From assembly GCF_000716335.1 (NCBI RefSeq), contig NZ_KL591032.1, positions 5,591-42,836 of the forward strand: DNA of 37,246 nucleotides. Reading direction: 5' to 3'. This document shows, in pieces, positions 8,041 to 17,924 of this stretch. The position numbers and the translations under genes were made by a program. The number at the start of each line of letters is the position of its first letter. Within the stretch, counting starts at the first letter, position 1. Source of the DNA: Streptomyces sp. NRRL S-118. GTDB lineage: Bacteria; Actinomycetota; Actinomycetes; Streptomycetales; Streptomycetaceae. Below the pieces are notes generated by a model, which was not told the origin of the DNA, ran no database searches, and was given only the letters and a program-made list of their open reading frames with translations.

Positions 8041-9453
8041 TCAGCCCGCGAACCGCGCCATCCACGCCTCCACGTCGTCCGCGGACCGCGGCAGGCCCGC
8101 CGACAGGTTCTCGTGCCCGTCGCCGGTGACGACCAGGTCGTCCTCGATCCGGACGCCGATGCCGCGCCATTCCTCGGGCACGGTGAGGTCGTCCGGCTGG
8201 AAGTACAGCCCCGGCTCGACGGTGAGCACCATGCCCGGCTCCAGCACGCCGTCGACGTACTCCTGGTTCCGGGCCTGTGCGCAGTCGTGGACGTCCAGGC
8301 CGAGCATGTGACCGGTGCCGGCCATGGTGAAGCGGCGCTGGAGGCCGAGCGCGTACGCGCGGTCGGCGGGGCCCTCGATGAAGCCCCACTCGACCAGTCG
8401 CGCCGCCAGGTGGCGCTGGGACGCCTCGTGGAAGTCGCGGTACCGGGCGCCCGGCCGGACGGCGGCCATGCCGGCCTCCTGGGCCTCGAACACCGCGTCG
8501 TAGACCGTGCGCTGCACGGGTGTGAAGGTGCCGCTGATCGGGAGTGTGCGCGTGACGTCGGCGGTGTAGAGGGTGCGCGTCTCCACGCCGGCGTCCAGCA
8601 GGAGCAGGTCCCCGGGGCGCACGGGGCCGTCGTTGTCCGTCCAGTGCATGATCGTGGCGTGCTCGCCCGCGGCGCAGATCGTCCCGTAGCCGACGGAGTT
8701 GCCCTCCAGCCGCGCCCGGCGGAAGAAGGTGCCCTCGATCCAGCGCTCGGAGGACGCGATCGCCCGGGAGAGCTCCCCGATCGCGTCGGTGAATCCGCGC
8801 ACGGTGGCGTCCACGGCCTTGCGCATCTCGGCCAGCTCCCAGTCGTCCTTGACGAGCCGGAGATCGCCGAGTGCCTCCTCCAGTTCGTCGTCGCGGGCCG
8901 GGTCGGTGGTGACGGCTGCCTCGAGGGTCGGGTCGATGCCGCGGACGATCCGGGTGGGCGCTCCGGAGGCTCCGGCGAGGTCGCGGGCCGCCGTGCGGAC
9001 GTCGCGGCAGGACAGTCCGAGCACGAGCTCCGACTCGGCGAGGGAGCGGCGTCGGCCCATCCACAGCTCCGCCGTCGCGCCCGTCCAGAATTCGTCGTCG
9101 TCCCTGCTGTCCCGCGGCAGTTGGTAGCAGTAGGCGTCATGGCCGCCGTCCGCGCGGGGCTCGAGGACGAGCGCGCCGTCCCGGGCCCGGTCCCCGGTCA
9201 TGTGGACGTAGCCGGAGTACGGCCGGAAGGGATAGGTGTCGTCGTTGGAGCGGACCTTGAGGTTCCCCGAGGGGATCACGAGGCGTTCGCCGGGGAAGCG
9301 CGCGGAGAGCGCGGCGCGGCGGCGCGCCGCGTACGGAGCCTGTTCGTCGAGCTTGAGGTCGTGCCGCTCGGTGTCCGCCCATCCCGTGCGCATCAGCGCG
9401 GACAGTTCCTCGGAGACGTCCCCGTACAGACCGTTCTTCCGGCCCTTGGCCAC
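8041..9453 (-). CDS. pepP: Aminopeptidase P (Xaa-Pro aminopeptidase, M24B)
   Basis: This 470-residue cytosolic metallopeptidase releases an N-terminal residue preceding proline. The N-terminal domain (ARFPGERLVIPSGNL) is followed by a pita-bread catalytic domain with the five metal ligands in order: D287 (LLLDAGVE), D299 (YTADVTRT), H382 (GTGHMLGLDVHD), E413 (TVEPGLYF) and E437 (RIEDD). The frame is open further upstream, but I chose the GTG at 9453. It follows AGAAGGGG by 6 bases and gives MAKGRKNGLYGDVSEEL, matching the usual start of streptomycete PepP. It is divergent from the TrmB/LuxR regulator, with a dyad in the shared upstream region. Confidence 0.92.
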   Translation of the reverse strand: MAKGRKNGLYGDVSEELSALMRTGWADTERHDLKLDEQAPYAARRRAALSARFPGERLVIPSGNLKVRSNDDTYPFRPYSGYVHMTGDRARDGALVLEPRADGGHDAYCYQLPRDSRDDDEFWTGATAELWMGRRRSLAESELVLGLSCRDVRTAARDLAGASGAPTRIVRGIDPTLEAAVTTDPARDDELEEALGDLRLVKDDWELAEMRKAVDATVRGFTDAIGELSRAIASSERWIEGTFFRRARLEGNSVGYGTICAAGEHATIMHWTDNDGPVRPGDLLLLDAGVETRTLYTADVTRTLPISGTFTPVQRTVYDAVFEAQEAGMAAVRPGARYRDFHEASQRHLAARLVEWGFIEGPADRAYALGLQRRFTMAGTGHMLGLDVHDCAQARNQEYVDGVLEPGMVLTVEPGLYFQPDDLTVPEEWRGIGVRIEDDLVVTGDGHENLSAGLPRSADDVEAWMARFAG

Positions 9454-9615
9454 GATGTGCCCCTTCTTCCCGGTGGGTTCCTCGTCGGCGAGGGGTGGCC
9501 GAGCCGCGCGGGCAGGACGTGCCCCGCCCGGTGGTGCCCCGGGCGCCCTCGCTCCCGCCGTTCCTCGGCGGCGTTCCGGACAGTAGCCCGCGGTGCGCGC
9601 GCCGGGTGCCGAGGA

Positions 9616-9628
9616 GTGCCAGTGGCAC
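9616..9628. promoter_or_regulatory. Dyad GTGCCA-G-TGGCAC in the pepP/regulator divergent region
   Basis: Two 6-base arms with a single central base form a near-perfect dyad about 34 bases before the regulator start and 163 bases from pepP. The placement suits an operator for the adjacent regulator, but no binding protein can be named from sequence. Confidence 0.3.
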
Positions 9629-9661
9629 GGATCGGCCACGCCCCGACGGAAGCCGTCGATA

Positions 9662-10666
9662 ATGCGACGCATGACGAACGCGAGACTCGGCGAGGCCCTT
9701 CGGCTTCTGGGCATCGGTGAGGCCGCGTGCCGGGTCTATGCGGCGCTGCTGGAGCTGGCGCCCGCTCCGCTGCGTGCGATCGGGGCCGCGGCCGGTGCGG
9801 ACGGGGCGGAGCTCGCCGCGGCGTACGGCGAACTGGTCGACGCCGGTCTCGCCAGTGCCGCGGTGGAGGGCGGGGACGTGGTGGCTCCGGTTCCGCCGGC
9901 CGCGGGTCTGGAGATCCTCGCCCGGCACCGGACGGCCGAGCTCGAGGCGTCACGCCTCGCCGTCGGCGGCGCGTTCGAGTCGTTCCGCCGGCAGCGGCTC
10001 GCCCCGCTCGACGGCCATCTCGTCGAGGTCGTCACCGGGGACGCCGTCGGCCGCAGGATGCGCCAGGCGTGGGCCAGTGCCCGTGAACAGATCCGGCAGT
10101 TGGAGTCGCCTCCTTACGTCCCCCTCCCGGGCGCGACGGACGACGCGCTGGCCACGCTCGCCCGCGGCGTGACGCAGCGTGTCGTGTACTCGCGGGCGTC
10201 GCTGGAGCATCCGGGCCATCTGAAGGAGGCCATCGAACCGTGCATCGAGGCCGGTGAGCAGGCCAGGGTGCTGCCGTCGGTGCCGGTCAAGCTCGTGATC
10301 ATCGACGAGGCGTACGCGCTGGTGTCGCTGTCGATCAAGGAGACCGACGTCCACAACGCGATGCTCGTCGTGCAGCCGTGCGGGCTGCTGTCGGCGCTCG
10401 TGGCGCTGTTCGAGCAGTCCTGGCAGAACGCCCTGCCGTTCCACGGCCGCACCGCCCTCCCGGGCGGCCTGGCGCCTGCCGACCGCCGCCTGCTGTGGCT
10501 CCTCGCGGGCGGTGCGAGCGACGACGTCATCGCCCGCGAGCTGGGGATCAGCCGCCGTACGCTCTTCCGCCGCCTGCAGGTCCTGATGGCCCGGCTCGGC
10601 GCCGCGAACCGTTTCCAGATGGCCTTGCAGGCGCAGCGGTACGGATGGCTGTCCCCGGGGCGCTGA
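9662..10666 (+). CDS. Transcriptional regulator: TrmB-like N-terminus with LuxR-type C-terminal helix
   Basis: This protein of about 334 residues has two DNA-binding-like regions. The N-terminal ~75 residues (LGIGEAACRVYAALLE...) resemble the TrmB/sugar-regulator winged helix. The last ~65 residues (LAPADRRLLWLLAGGASDDV, then ARELGISRRTLFRRLQVLMA) form a LuxR-family helix-turn-helix. The middle probably senses an unknown ligand. This architecture is common in Streptomyces, where many members sit beside peptide biosynthesis genes. The start is set at ATG 9662, preceded by GGAAG at 9 bases; ATG 9671 is an alternative. It is divergent from pepP. Its target is unknown. Confidence 0.8.
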   Translation: MRRMTNARLGEALRLLGIGEAACRVYAALLELAPAPLRAIGAAAGADGAELAAAYGELVDAGLASAAVEGGDVVAPVPPAAGLEILARHRTAELEASRLAVGGAFESFRRQRLAPLDGHLVEVVTGDAVGRRMRQAWASAREQIRQLESPPYVPLPGATDDALATLARGVTQRVVYSRASLEHPGHLKEAIEPCIEAGEQARVLPSVPVKLVIIDEAYALVSLSIKETDVHNAMLVVQPCGLLSALVALFEQSWQNALPFHGRTALPGGLAPADRRLLWLLAGGASDDVIARELGISRRTLFRRLQVLMARLGAANRFQMALQAQRYGWLSPGR

Positions 10667-10983
10667 CGACCCGGCGCCGCTGACGCGTCCGGTCCCCGGG
10701 TGGACGGCACCGCCTGCCGGCTCGGGACCGGCAACCGACGGCCTCGCACTCCCGGGCGGCCGGCCTGCCACGGGGACCGCGGTCGCCCCGTGCTCCGATG
10801 TGCTGCGGCCGCAGGGCGTTGCACCGCCCGTCCGCGCGGGGGATCACCACCGCTCTCCCGGGCAAGGCGTAACGTACGCACGCCACGCCTGACGAGGAGC
10901 TCAGCACGTCCCCCGAGCGTTGAACCCTCGAGCAGCGTGTTCGGCGTACACGCACCGCACGGCCCACGCGATGAGGAGGACCC
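10667..10983. other. Intergenic stretch without a convincing gene
   Basis: The 317 bases between the regulator and the unknown gene hold no ORF with convincing codon use. A 12-base palindrome CTGCGGCCGCAG lies at 10803-10814. The ribosome site of the next gene (GAGGAGGA, near 10973-10980) closes the stretch. No clear promoter was seen. Confidence 0.5.
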
Positions 10984-11715
10984 ATGGAGGCCGCCGAAGA
11001 AGGACGGCAGCAACTGGACACGGCCAGTGTCGTCAACGCGAAGAGGACGCTGCTGGAGCTCCTCGGCCGGGCGGGGGTCTTTGCCGGCGACGCGGAGGAG
11101 CTGATCGGGCTCATCGAGGCCGGCGCCCTCGCCCTCGCGCACGAGGAGATCAGGGGGATCGTCCGGAGCGCACCCGGGGAGAAGGGCGAGCTCTACGAGT
11201 CGGGCTGGCTGGACGGCACCCAGGCCGTCGCCGACGAACTCGGTGAGCTGGCCGAACGGGCGCTGCGGAGCGCCGTCGCCTCCGGCCCGCCGGATCCCGA
11301 GCAGGACGCCCGCACACCCGTCAGGAGGACACAGCTGGAGCGGGCGAAGGTGGCGGTGCTGCCGCTCTACCTGTCGTTCACCACCGTGTCCGATCTCGAC
11401 CCCGAGGTCTCCGAGCAGGTGCTGAAGGCCGTTCTCGGCACGATGGACTCCCGGCAGCGGGCCGGGTACGCGGGCCGGCTGGCGCAGTTCGCCGCGGCAG
11501 AGCGGGCGCGACTGGAGCGCCTGTACGCCGAGTTCGGGCCGGGCAGCGCCATCGCCGTCCACGGCCGCTACTCCCTCCTCCACTCCCCCTCCAGCGTCGC
11601 CGTGCTGGAACGACTGGCCGCGGCGCCATCGGCGTTGCGCGAGGAGTGGGACGCCGCCGAACTGCCGCCCGCATGGCTGGAGGGACTCACGACGGCCTGG
11701 GACTCGGCGGTCTGA
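10984..11715 (+). CDS. Hypothetical protein, helical, acidic
   Basis: I do not recognise this 243-residue protein. Support for a real gene comes from the strong ribosome site AGGAGGA 4 bases before the ATG, full-length consistent third-position G/C, and a paired terminator after the stop. The sequence is rich in Ala, Glu and Leu and looks mostly alpha-helical ([40 protein letters not shown]). There is no signal peptide, membrane segment, metal motif or known catalytic motif. It is convergent with katG and stands alone, so the context gives little hint. A cytosolic protein is most likely. Confidence 0.72.
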   Translation: MEAAEEGRQQLDTASVVNAKRTLLELLGRAGVFAGDAEELIGLIEAGALALAHEEIRGIVRSAPGEKGELYESGWLDGTQAVADELGELAERALRSAVASGPPDPEQDARTPVRRTQLERAKVAVLPLYLSFTTVSDLDPEVSEQVLKAVLGTMDSRQRAGYAGRLAQFAAAERARLERLYAEFGPGSAIAVHGRYSLLHSPSSVAVLERLAAAPSALREEWDAAELPPAWLEGLTTAWDSAV

Positions 11716-11731
11716 CCGGAGCCGTTGCGGA

Positions 11732-11767
11732 CGTCCGGGGCCGGTCCGTGCGGACCGGCCCCGGACG
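11732..11767. terminator. Bidirectional terminator between the unknown gene and katG
   Basis: A perfect 17-bp stem (11732-11748 with 11751-11767) closes on a 2-base loop between two convergent stops. It has no T-tract, as is usual for streptomycete terminators. Confidence 0.8.
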
Positions 11768-11773
11768 CCAGGA

Positions 11774-14020
<2,247 letters not shown>

Positions 14021-14154
14021 TCAGGCGGATCACTGTGCTCAGGAACTACGGGCGGCGGATCATTCAGGGCATCGGTCCCGGTCGAGGACGCTCGTCACGT
14101 GCGCTTCCCTGCTGTTGTCCTGTCCCTTGGTTGTTGCCGGAACCGATCCTACGA

Positions 14155-14167
14155 TGGACAAAGTCCA
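14155..14167. promoter_or_regulatory. Candidate Fur-family operator in the katG/fur intergenic region
   Basis: The dyad TGGAC-AAA-GTCCA is followed directly by AGTC (a partial third half-site) and lies 68 bases upstream of the fur start. The 229-base divergent region is less GC-rich around it. Fur-family peroxide regulators of streptomycetes autoregulate and repress katG from such upstream A/T-containing dyads. The assignment is by position and symmetry, not by a verified consensus. Confidence 0.5.
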
Positions 14168-14234
14168 AGTCAATGCGATGCCGAGAAACCGAACGAATCC
14201 AGTCGGCAAAAGGCCGTCACAAGGGGTGGTGGGC

Positions 14235-14651
14235 ATGAGTGATCTGCTGGGGCGGCTCCGGGGGCGTGGCTGGCGGATGACGGCCCAGCGCCGGGTGGTC
14301 GCCGAGGTGCTCGACGGCGACCATGTCCACCTCACCGCCGACGAAGTGCTCGCGCGCGCCACGGCACGACTGCCGGAGGTCTCCCGCGCGACGGTCTACA
14401 ACACCCTCGGCGAGCTCGTGGCGCTCGGCGAGGTGACCGAGGTGTCCACCGACGGCCGGGCCAAGCGCTACGACCCCAATGCCCACCGCCCCCACCACCA
14501 CCTGGTGTGCTCGGGCTGCGGCACCATCCGGGACGTCCACCCGGCCGGCGACCCGCTGGCCGACCTGCCCGCCTCGGAGCGGTTCGGCTTCACCGTCTCC
14601 GGCGCCGAGGTGATCTACCGGGGCCTGTGCCCGGACTGCGCCCGCTCCTGA
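14235..14651 (+). CDS. Fur-family peroxide/metal regulator (FurA/CatR-like)
   Basis: This 138-residue regulator has a winged helix (RMTAQRRVVAEVL ... VSRATVYNTLGELVALG). A dimerisation/metal domain follows with H84, H87-H89 (HRPHHHL), C92-x-x-C95 (CSGC) and C132-x-x-C135 (CPDC), which form the structural zinc site and part of the sensing site. The start ATG is preceded by AAGGGG at 8 bases; GTG codons just upstream are less well placed. Being divergent from katG, it is most simply the redox-sensitive repressor of katG and of itself. Zinc or iron sensing cannot be excluded from sequence alone. Confidence 0.9.
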   Translation: MSDLLGRLRGRGWRMTAQRRVVAEVLDGDHVHLTADEVLARATARLPEVSRATVYNTLGELVALGEVTEVSTDGRAKRYDPNAHRPHHHLVCSGCGTIRDVHPAGDPLADLPASERFGFTVSGAEVIYRGLCPDCARS

Positions 14652-14707
14652 GCGGCGTCCGGGGGGCCGTGTTCCGGACACGCGGCGGCGGAGCATGCCA
14701 CGTGGCG

Positions 14708-14762
14708 GCGCAAGCGCCGAGGCCCTCCCCGGGCAGCCCGGGGAGGGCCTCGGCGCTTGCGC
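14708..14762. terminator. Very long bidirectional terminator hairpin
   Basis: A perfect 26-bp inverted repeat (14708-14733 with 14737-14762) has a 3-base loop. It lies between the convergent fur gene and the small minus-strand gene, whose stop is 3 bases away. It would terminate in both directions. Confidence 0.85.
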
Positions 14763-14764
14763 GC

Positions 14765-14956
14765 TCAGATGTCGGGATAGAGGTCACCGCCGGCCATGCC
14801 GGCCTCCTGCTCGCTCTGGTCCCTCAGCCGGCGGGCCTTGTCCCGCAGCCTCTGCTTGTCCTGCTGGTCGTCGGCGCGGTCCGCCGCCCGCTCCAGCTCC
14901 TGTGCCTTCTCGCGCATCTGCCGCACGCGTCCGCGCGCCTCGTCAGCGGTGCTCAT
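14765..14956 (-). CDS. Small highly charged helical protein (DUF6381-like)
   Basis: This 63-residue protein is almost entirely charged alpha-helix (for example VRQMREKAQELERAADRADD, then QRLRDKARRLRDQSEQE). It has heptad-like spacing compatible with a short coiled coil and ends in GGDLYPDI. It resembles small streptomycete proteins of the DUF6381 type, whose role is unknown. A strong ribosome site (GAGGAGAG) precedes the ATG, and the terminator follows directly, so it is a real single-gene unit. There is no cysteine, signal or membrane segment, so a small cytosolic protein is likely. Confidence 0.75.
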   Translation of the reverse strand: MSTADEARGRVRQMREKAQELERAADRADDQQDKQRLRDKARRLRDQSEQEAGMAGGDLYPDI

Positions 14957-15047
14957 CAGGCTCTCCTCGTGGACGGAGACAAACCGACCCCACCAGGGAA
15001 TCAGCGCCCGGGCCGGTACGCACGTCGACGGAGCCGCACGAGCGCCG

Positions 15048-16802
15048 TCAGGAGGACGGGTGGGTCGCCACGACCTGCCCGGTGATGTCGGCGGCGATGT
15101 AGCCCGACGCGCTGTACTCGTTGTTGAGGTAATAGTGCATCGTGGGCCGGTCGGAGTTGAAGGTCCAGCGGTGGACGATGACGTAGCGCAGGTTCGGGCG
15201 CTCCACCCCCAGTTCGCTCTCGCCGCGCTTCATCAGCGCGGGCAAGCGGTCCCAGGCCATGGTGGTGACGTCGAAGGGCTGCTCGTCCGCCGCGTCGGGG
15301 TCGATGGTCCCGCCGGGACCGGTCCGGCGGGCGACGCCGTTGCGGTACTCGTACTCGTCGTAGGTCTTGGCACCGGGCCGGGTCGGGATGTCGGCCAGGG
15401 CGTAGTCCTCGTAGACGGTCAGCTCCACGATCTGCGTGGTGCCGCTGACCTTGCGGAACGCCTCGATGACCGTGCCGATGTTCGCCGCGGTGAGCAAGGT
15501 GCCCCGGGGCGCGGAGGAACCGGTGTCCGCGTCGGTGCCGGTGCTGGCCCCGGTGCCGGTGCTCGCGCCCGGACCGGTGCTCGCGTCGGTGCCGGGGGTG
15601 CGGTCACCGGTCGCCGGAGTGGCTCCGCTGCGGGACCCGCCCGCGCCGTCGGCTCCGGAACCCGAGCCTCTGTCGGGGATCAGGTTCCAGGCGCCGACGA
15701 CGACCACGGCCGCCGCCAGGGAGAGGGAGACGGCGAGCGTGACCGGGCGGCGGCGCGGGCGCGGCGCGGCCGGGGAGGTGGGCGAGGTGGGCGGGCCGAA
15801 GACACCGCCCCCCGCGGCGCCGTGGGACGCAACGGCCGGGGGTGTCCACGCGGGCGAGGCGGACGGGGAGTACGCCGGATGCGGGTTCGGATGCGGGTGC
15901 GGGTGCGGCGGGCCGAACGGGCCGGCGGCGGCCGCTCCCGGTGCCCCGGTGGCCGGCTGCCGTGCCGCGGCGTCGGCCAGCAGCTGCTCCAGGCGCGCCC
16001 CGTCGGGTCGCAGCGCGGGGTCGCGTACCAGGAGCTGGGTGAGTACGGGCGCCAGCGCACCGGCCCGCACCGGCGGCGGGATCGGGTCGTCGAGTACGGC
16101 GACCACGGTCGCGAGACTGGTGGCGCGCCGCAGCGGGTGGTGCCCTTCGGCCGCCACGTACAGGAGCATGCCGAGCGACCACAGGTCGGAGGCCGGGTTC
16201 CCCTCCTCGCCGCGCACCCGCTCGGGGGCGATGAACTCGGGCGAGCCGATCAGGTCCCCGGTGGAGGTGAGCCGTGAGGTCGCCTCGCTGAAGGCGGCGA
16301 TGCCGAAGTCCGTCAGGACGGCGCTGCCGTCCGGGCGCAGCAGGACGTTGGCGGGTTTCACGTCGCGGTGCTGGATGCCGGCGGAGTGGGCGGCGCGCAG
16401 GGCGGACAGCACCTCCCGTCCGAGGGTGAGGACCTCGGGCACGGGCATCGGGCCCTCGGCCAGGCGGTCGTAGACCGAGCGGCCCTCGACGAGCTCCATG
16501 ACGATCCAGGGGTGCGAGCCGTCCCGCGGCTCGACGATGTGATGGATCGTCACCACGTGCGGGTTCGACAGCCGTGCCAGGGCCCGGGCCTCGCGGACGG
16601 CGCGCTCGCGCATCTGCGCGGTCAGACCGGGGTTCGCGTGCTCGACCGCGGGGTCGGCGGGACGGACCTCCTTGAGTGCGACGTCGCGGTCCAGGGCGAT
16701 GTCCCGTGCCCGCCACACCGTGCCCATGCCGCCGCTGCCCAGCGGGGAGATCAGTTGGAAACGCCCGTCGACCAGGGGTCTTCGGTCCTCACTCGTGCTC
16801 AT
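15048..16802 (-). CDS. Membrane serine/threonine protein kinase (PknB-type)
   Basis: This 584-residue kinase has an N-terminal Hanks-type catalytic domain (about 14-275). The Gly-rich loop is LGSGGMGTVW (21-30), the ATP lysine K44 (ALKEV), the catalytic loop HRDVKPAN (145-152), the metal site DFG (165-167), then SPEFIAPER and DLWSLG. A Pro/His/Gly-rich linker leads to one membrane segment (about 353-373). The outer part starts with a Thr/Gly/Ser/Ala/Asp repeat and continues as a ~140-residue folded region with no PASTA repeats. That region ends in HRWTFNSDRPTMHYYLNNEY and resembles uncharacterised streptomycete kinase ectodomains. It stands alone, so substrates are unknown. It probably senses something at the cell surface. 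Confidence 0.92.
   Translation of the reverse strand: MSTSEDRRPLVDGRFQLISPLGSGGMGTVWRARDIALDRDVALKEVRPADPAVEHANPGLTAQMRERAVREARALARLSNPHVVTIHHIVEPRDGSHPWIVMELVEGRSVYDRLAEGPMPVPEVLTLGREVLSALRAAHSAGIQHRDVKPANVLLRPDGSAVLTDFGIAAFSEATSRLTSTGDLIGSPEFIAPERVRGEEGNPASDLWSLGMLLYVAAEGHHPLRRATSLATVVAVLDDPIPPPVRAGALAPVLTQLLVRDPALRPDGARLEQLLADAAARQPATGAPGAAAAGPFGPPHPHPHPNPHPAYSPSASPAWTPPAVASHGAAGGGVFGPPTSPTSPAAPRPRRRPVTLAVSLSLAAAVVVVGAWNLIPDRGSGSGADGAGGSRSGATPATGDRTPGTDASTGPGASTGTGASTGTDADTGSSAPRGTLLTAANIGTVIEAFRKVSGTTQIVELTVYEDYALADIPTRPGAKTYDEYEYRNGVARRTGPGGTIDPDAADEQPFDVTTMAWDRLPALMKRGESELGVERPNLRYVIVHRWTFNSDRPTMHYYLNNEYSASGYIAADITGQVVATHPSS
15530..15600 (-). repeat. Imperfect short tandem repeat coding for Thr-Gly-x-(Ala/Asp)-Ser/Thr
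   Basis: Just outside the kinase membrane segment, repeats of about 15-18 bases encode STGPGASTGTGASTGTDADT. This is a flexible stalk that may vary in length between strains. Confidence 0.6.
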
Positions 16803-16992
16803 GGGCGGTCATGGTATGCGGTCCCGGTGACAGTCCGATCCGTGGGCGGTTCACGGAAAACAGGCAGCGTCCGGGGCCGTGCCACTGCGCGGACGCGGTG
16901 GTCGGACCGGGTGCGTGCCGGGGGTCCGTTCGCGGTGGCGCCGTCACCCGGGTGCCGTGTCGTGCCGCGCGGCCCCGGGGTGACGGCCCGGC

Positions 16993-17511
16993 TCATGCGC
17001 CGCGCATACCGGCGCGCAGTTCCTGGCACTCCACGGCCGACCGGAGCACACCGGCGATCCCGTCGACCAGCCGGTCGTCGGTCACCTCCGGCAGCGTCCG
17101 CCGCACCACGCCGCCGAGCTCGGACCACACGCGCTCGGTGGTGTCATGGAAGCCTCTCGCCCACGAGCGCGCGGCGGTCGGCTCCCGGACGGCCGAGCGC
17201 GTGTCCGGCCCCACGGCGGCGAGCAGCACTTCCGCCGTGACGATGTCGGCCGTACGCAGCCGGGCCGAGCCGACCGGGTCGCGCGGGCGCAGCAGATGCC
17301 ACCAGCCCGGGGGCGGGGCGAACGACGAAGTCGCCGGCCATCGCCCCTTGCGCGGTCCGAACACTCCGCTGCCCGTCAGCGCCCAGGCCGCCGCGACGGT
17401 GTCGTCGGGACCCCGCTGTTCGCCGTACTCCTGGGTCGGCACCGACCACACGGTGCACCGTCCGGGGCTGTTCCTCGCCGGGGAACAGCCCCGGATCCCG
17501 TGCGTGCGCAC
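16993..17511 (-). CDS. Possible hypothetical protein divergent from the RiPP operon
   Basis: This is an unrecognised 172-residue reading frame. Reverse-strand third positions are mostly G/C over its second half, and that half reads like a folded helical protein (TADIVTAEVLLAAVGPDTRS ... VWSELGGVVRRTLPEVTDDR). The first ~25 residues (MRTHGIRGCSPARNSPGRC) look less protein-like. The true start could therefore be an internal GTG (at VWSV or VPTQ) rather than the GTG at 17511, which has a GGGGGTG ribosome site 6 bases upstream. Its position invites the idea of a regulator or accessory factor for the RiPP locus, but no DNA-binding motif is visible. Confidence 0.45.
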   Translation of the reverse strand: MRTHGIRGCSPARNSPGRCTVWSVPTQEYGEQRGPDDTVAAAWALTGSGVFGPRKGRWPATSSFAPPPGWWHLLRPRDPVGSARLRTADIVTAEVLLAAVGPDTRSAVREPTAARSWARGFHDTTERVWSELGGVVRRTLPEVTDDRLVDGIAGVLRSAVECQELRAGMRGA

Positions 17512-17924
17512 CGTTCACCCCCGGACCGGCCACCGCGACCGCAGGGTCATCTCCGCGCCACAGCAGCGCACATTCTCGGCCGAAAGCACTTCGCACCGGC
17601 GCCCGCCGGGGGACGGACGACGAACGGCTGCCGGGTGACGTACGGACCGGCGATTCCGGCCGGCATTCGGAGCGCCTTCCGCGTTTCGCCTGGGGAGAAG
17701 GAGCGATTCTCCTCCCGCCGGCGCACGGCCGGCGCACGGGTGACGACGGAATGATCTCCCCCATTTCCGCATCCCGCCGACCGCGCCTTCCCGAGCGCTC
17801 CGCTGCATGAATCCGGCCACGCGCAACGGACTCTTGTGGCGCTTGTTCGAGCGTGATTAGGATCCCGCTCGTTTCGCTTCCCCCACATTTTCTGCACGAA
17901 TTCGCCAAAGCGGTGAGGTGCTTT
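17512..17924. other. Upstream region of the RiPP operon
   Basis: The 413 bases between the divergent unknown gene and the MFS gene are less GC-rich than their surroundings, especially from about 17750 on. The stretch holds a good -10 candidate and possibly one 17-codon ORF (17807-17860) without a clear ribosome site. No second precursor-like ORF was found. Confidence 0.55.
17834..17863 (+). promoter_or_regulatory. Candidate HrdB-type promoter of the RiPP operon
   Basis: The -10 hexamer TAGGAT (17858-17863) fits the streptomycete vegetative consensus TAGRRT exactly. TTGTGG (17834-17839) lies 18 bases upstream but keeps only the TTG of the -35 consensus. Transcription would start near 17870, leaving a leader of about 55 bases before the MFS GTG. 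Confidence 0.45.

Noticed and set aside
9454..9714. N-terminal extension of aminopeptidase P
   Set aside because: The extra 87 codons are Arg/Pro/Ala-rich shadow sequence. The GTG at 9453 has a good ribosome site and gives the normal family N-terminus.
17807..17860. 17-codon ORF (MNPATRNGLLWRLFERD) before the RiPP operon, considered as a leader peptide or second precursor
   Set aside because: It has no ribosome site, its stop lies inside the -10 candidate, and it shares nothing with the 39-residue precursor.
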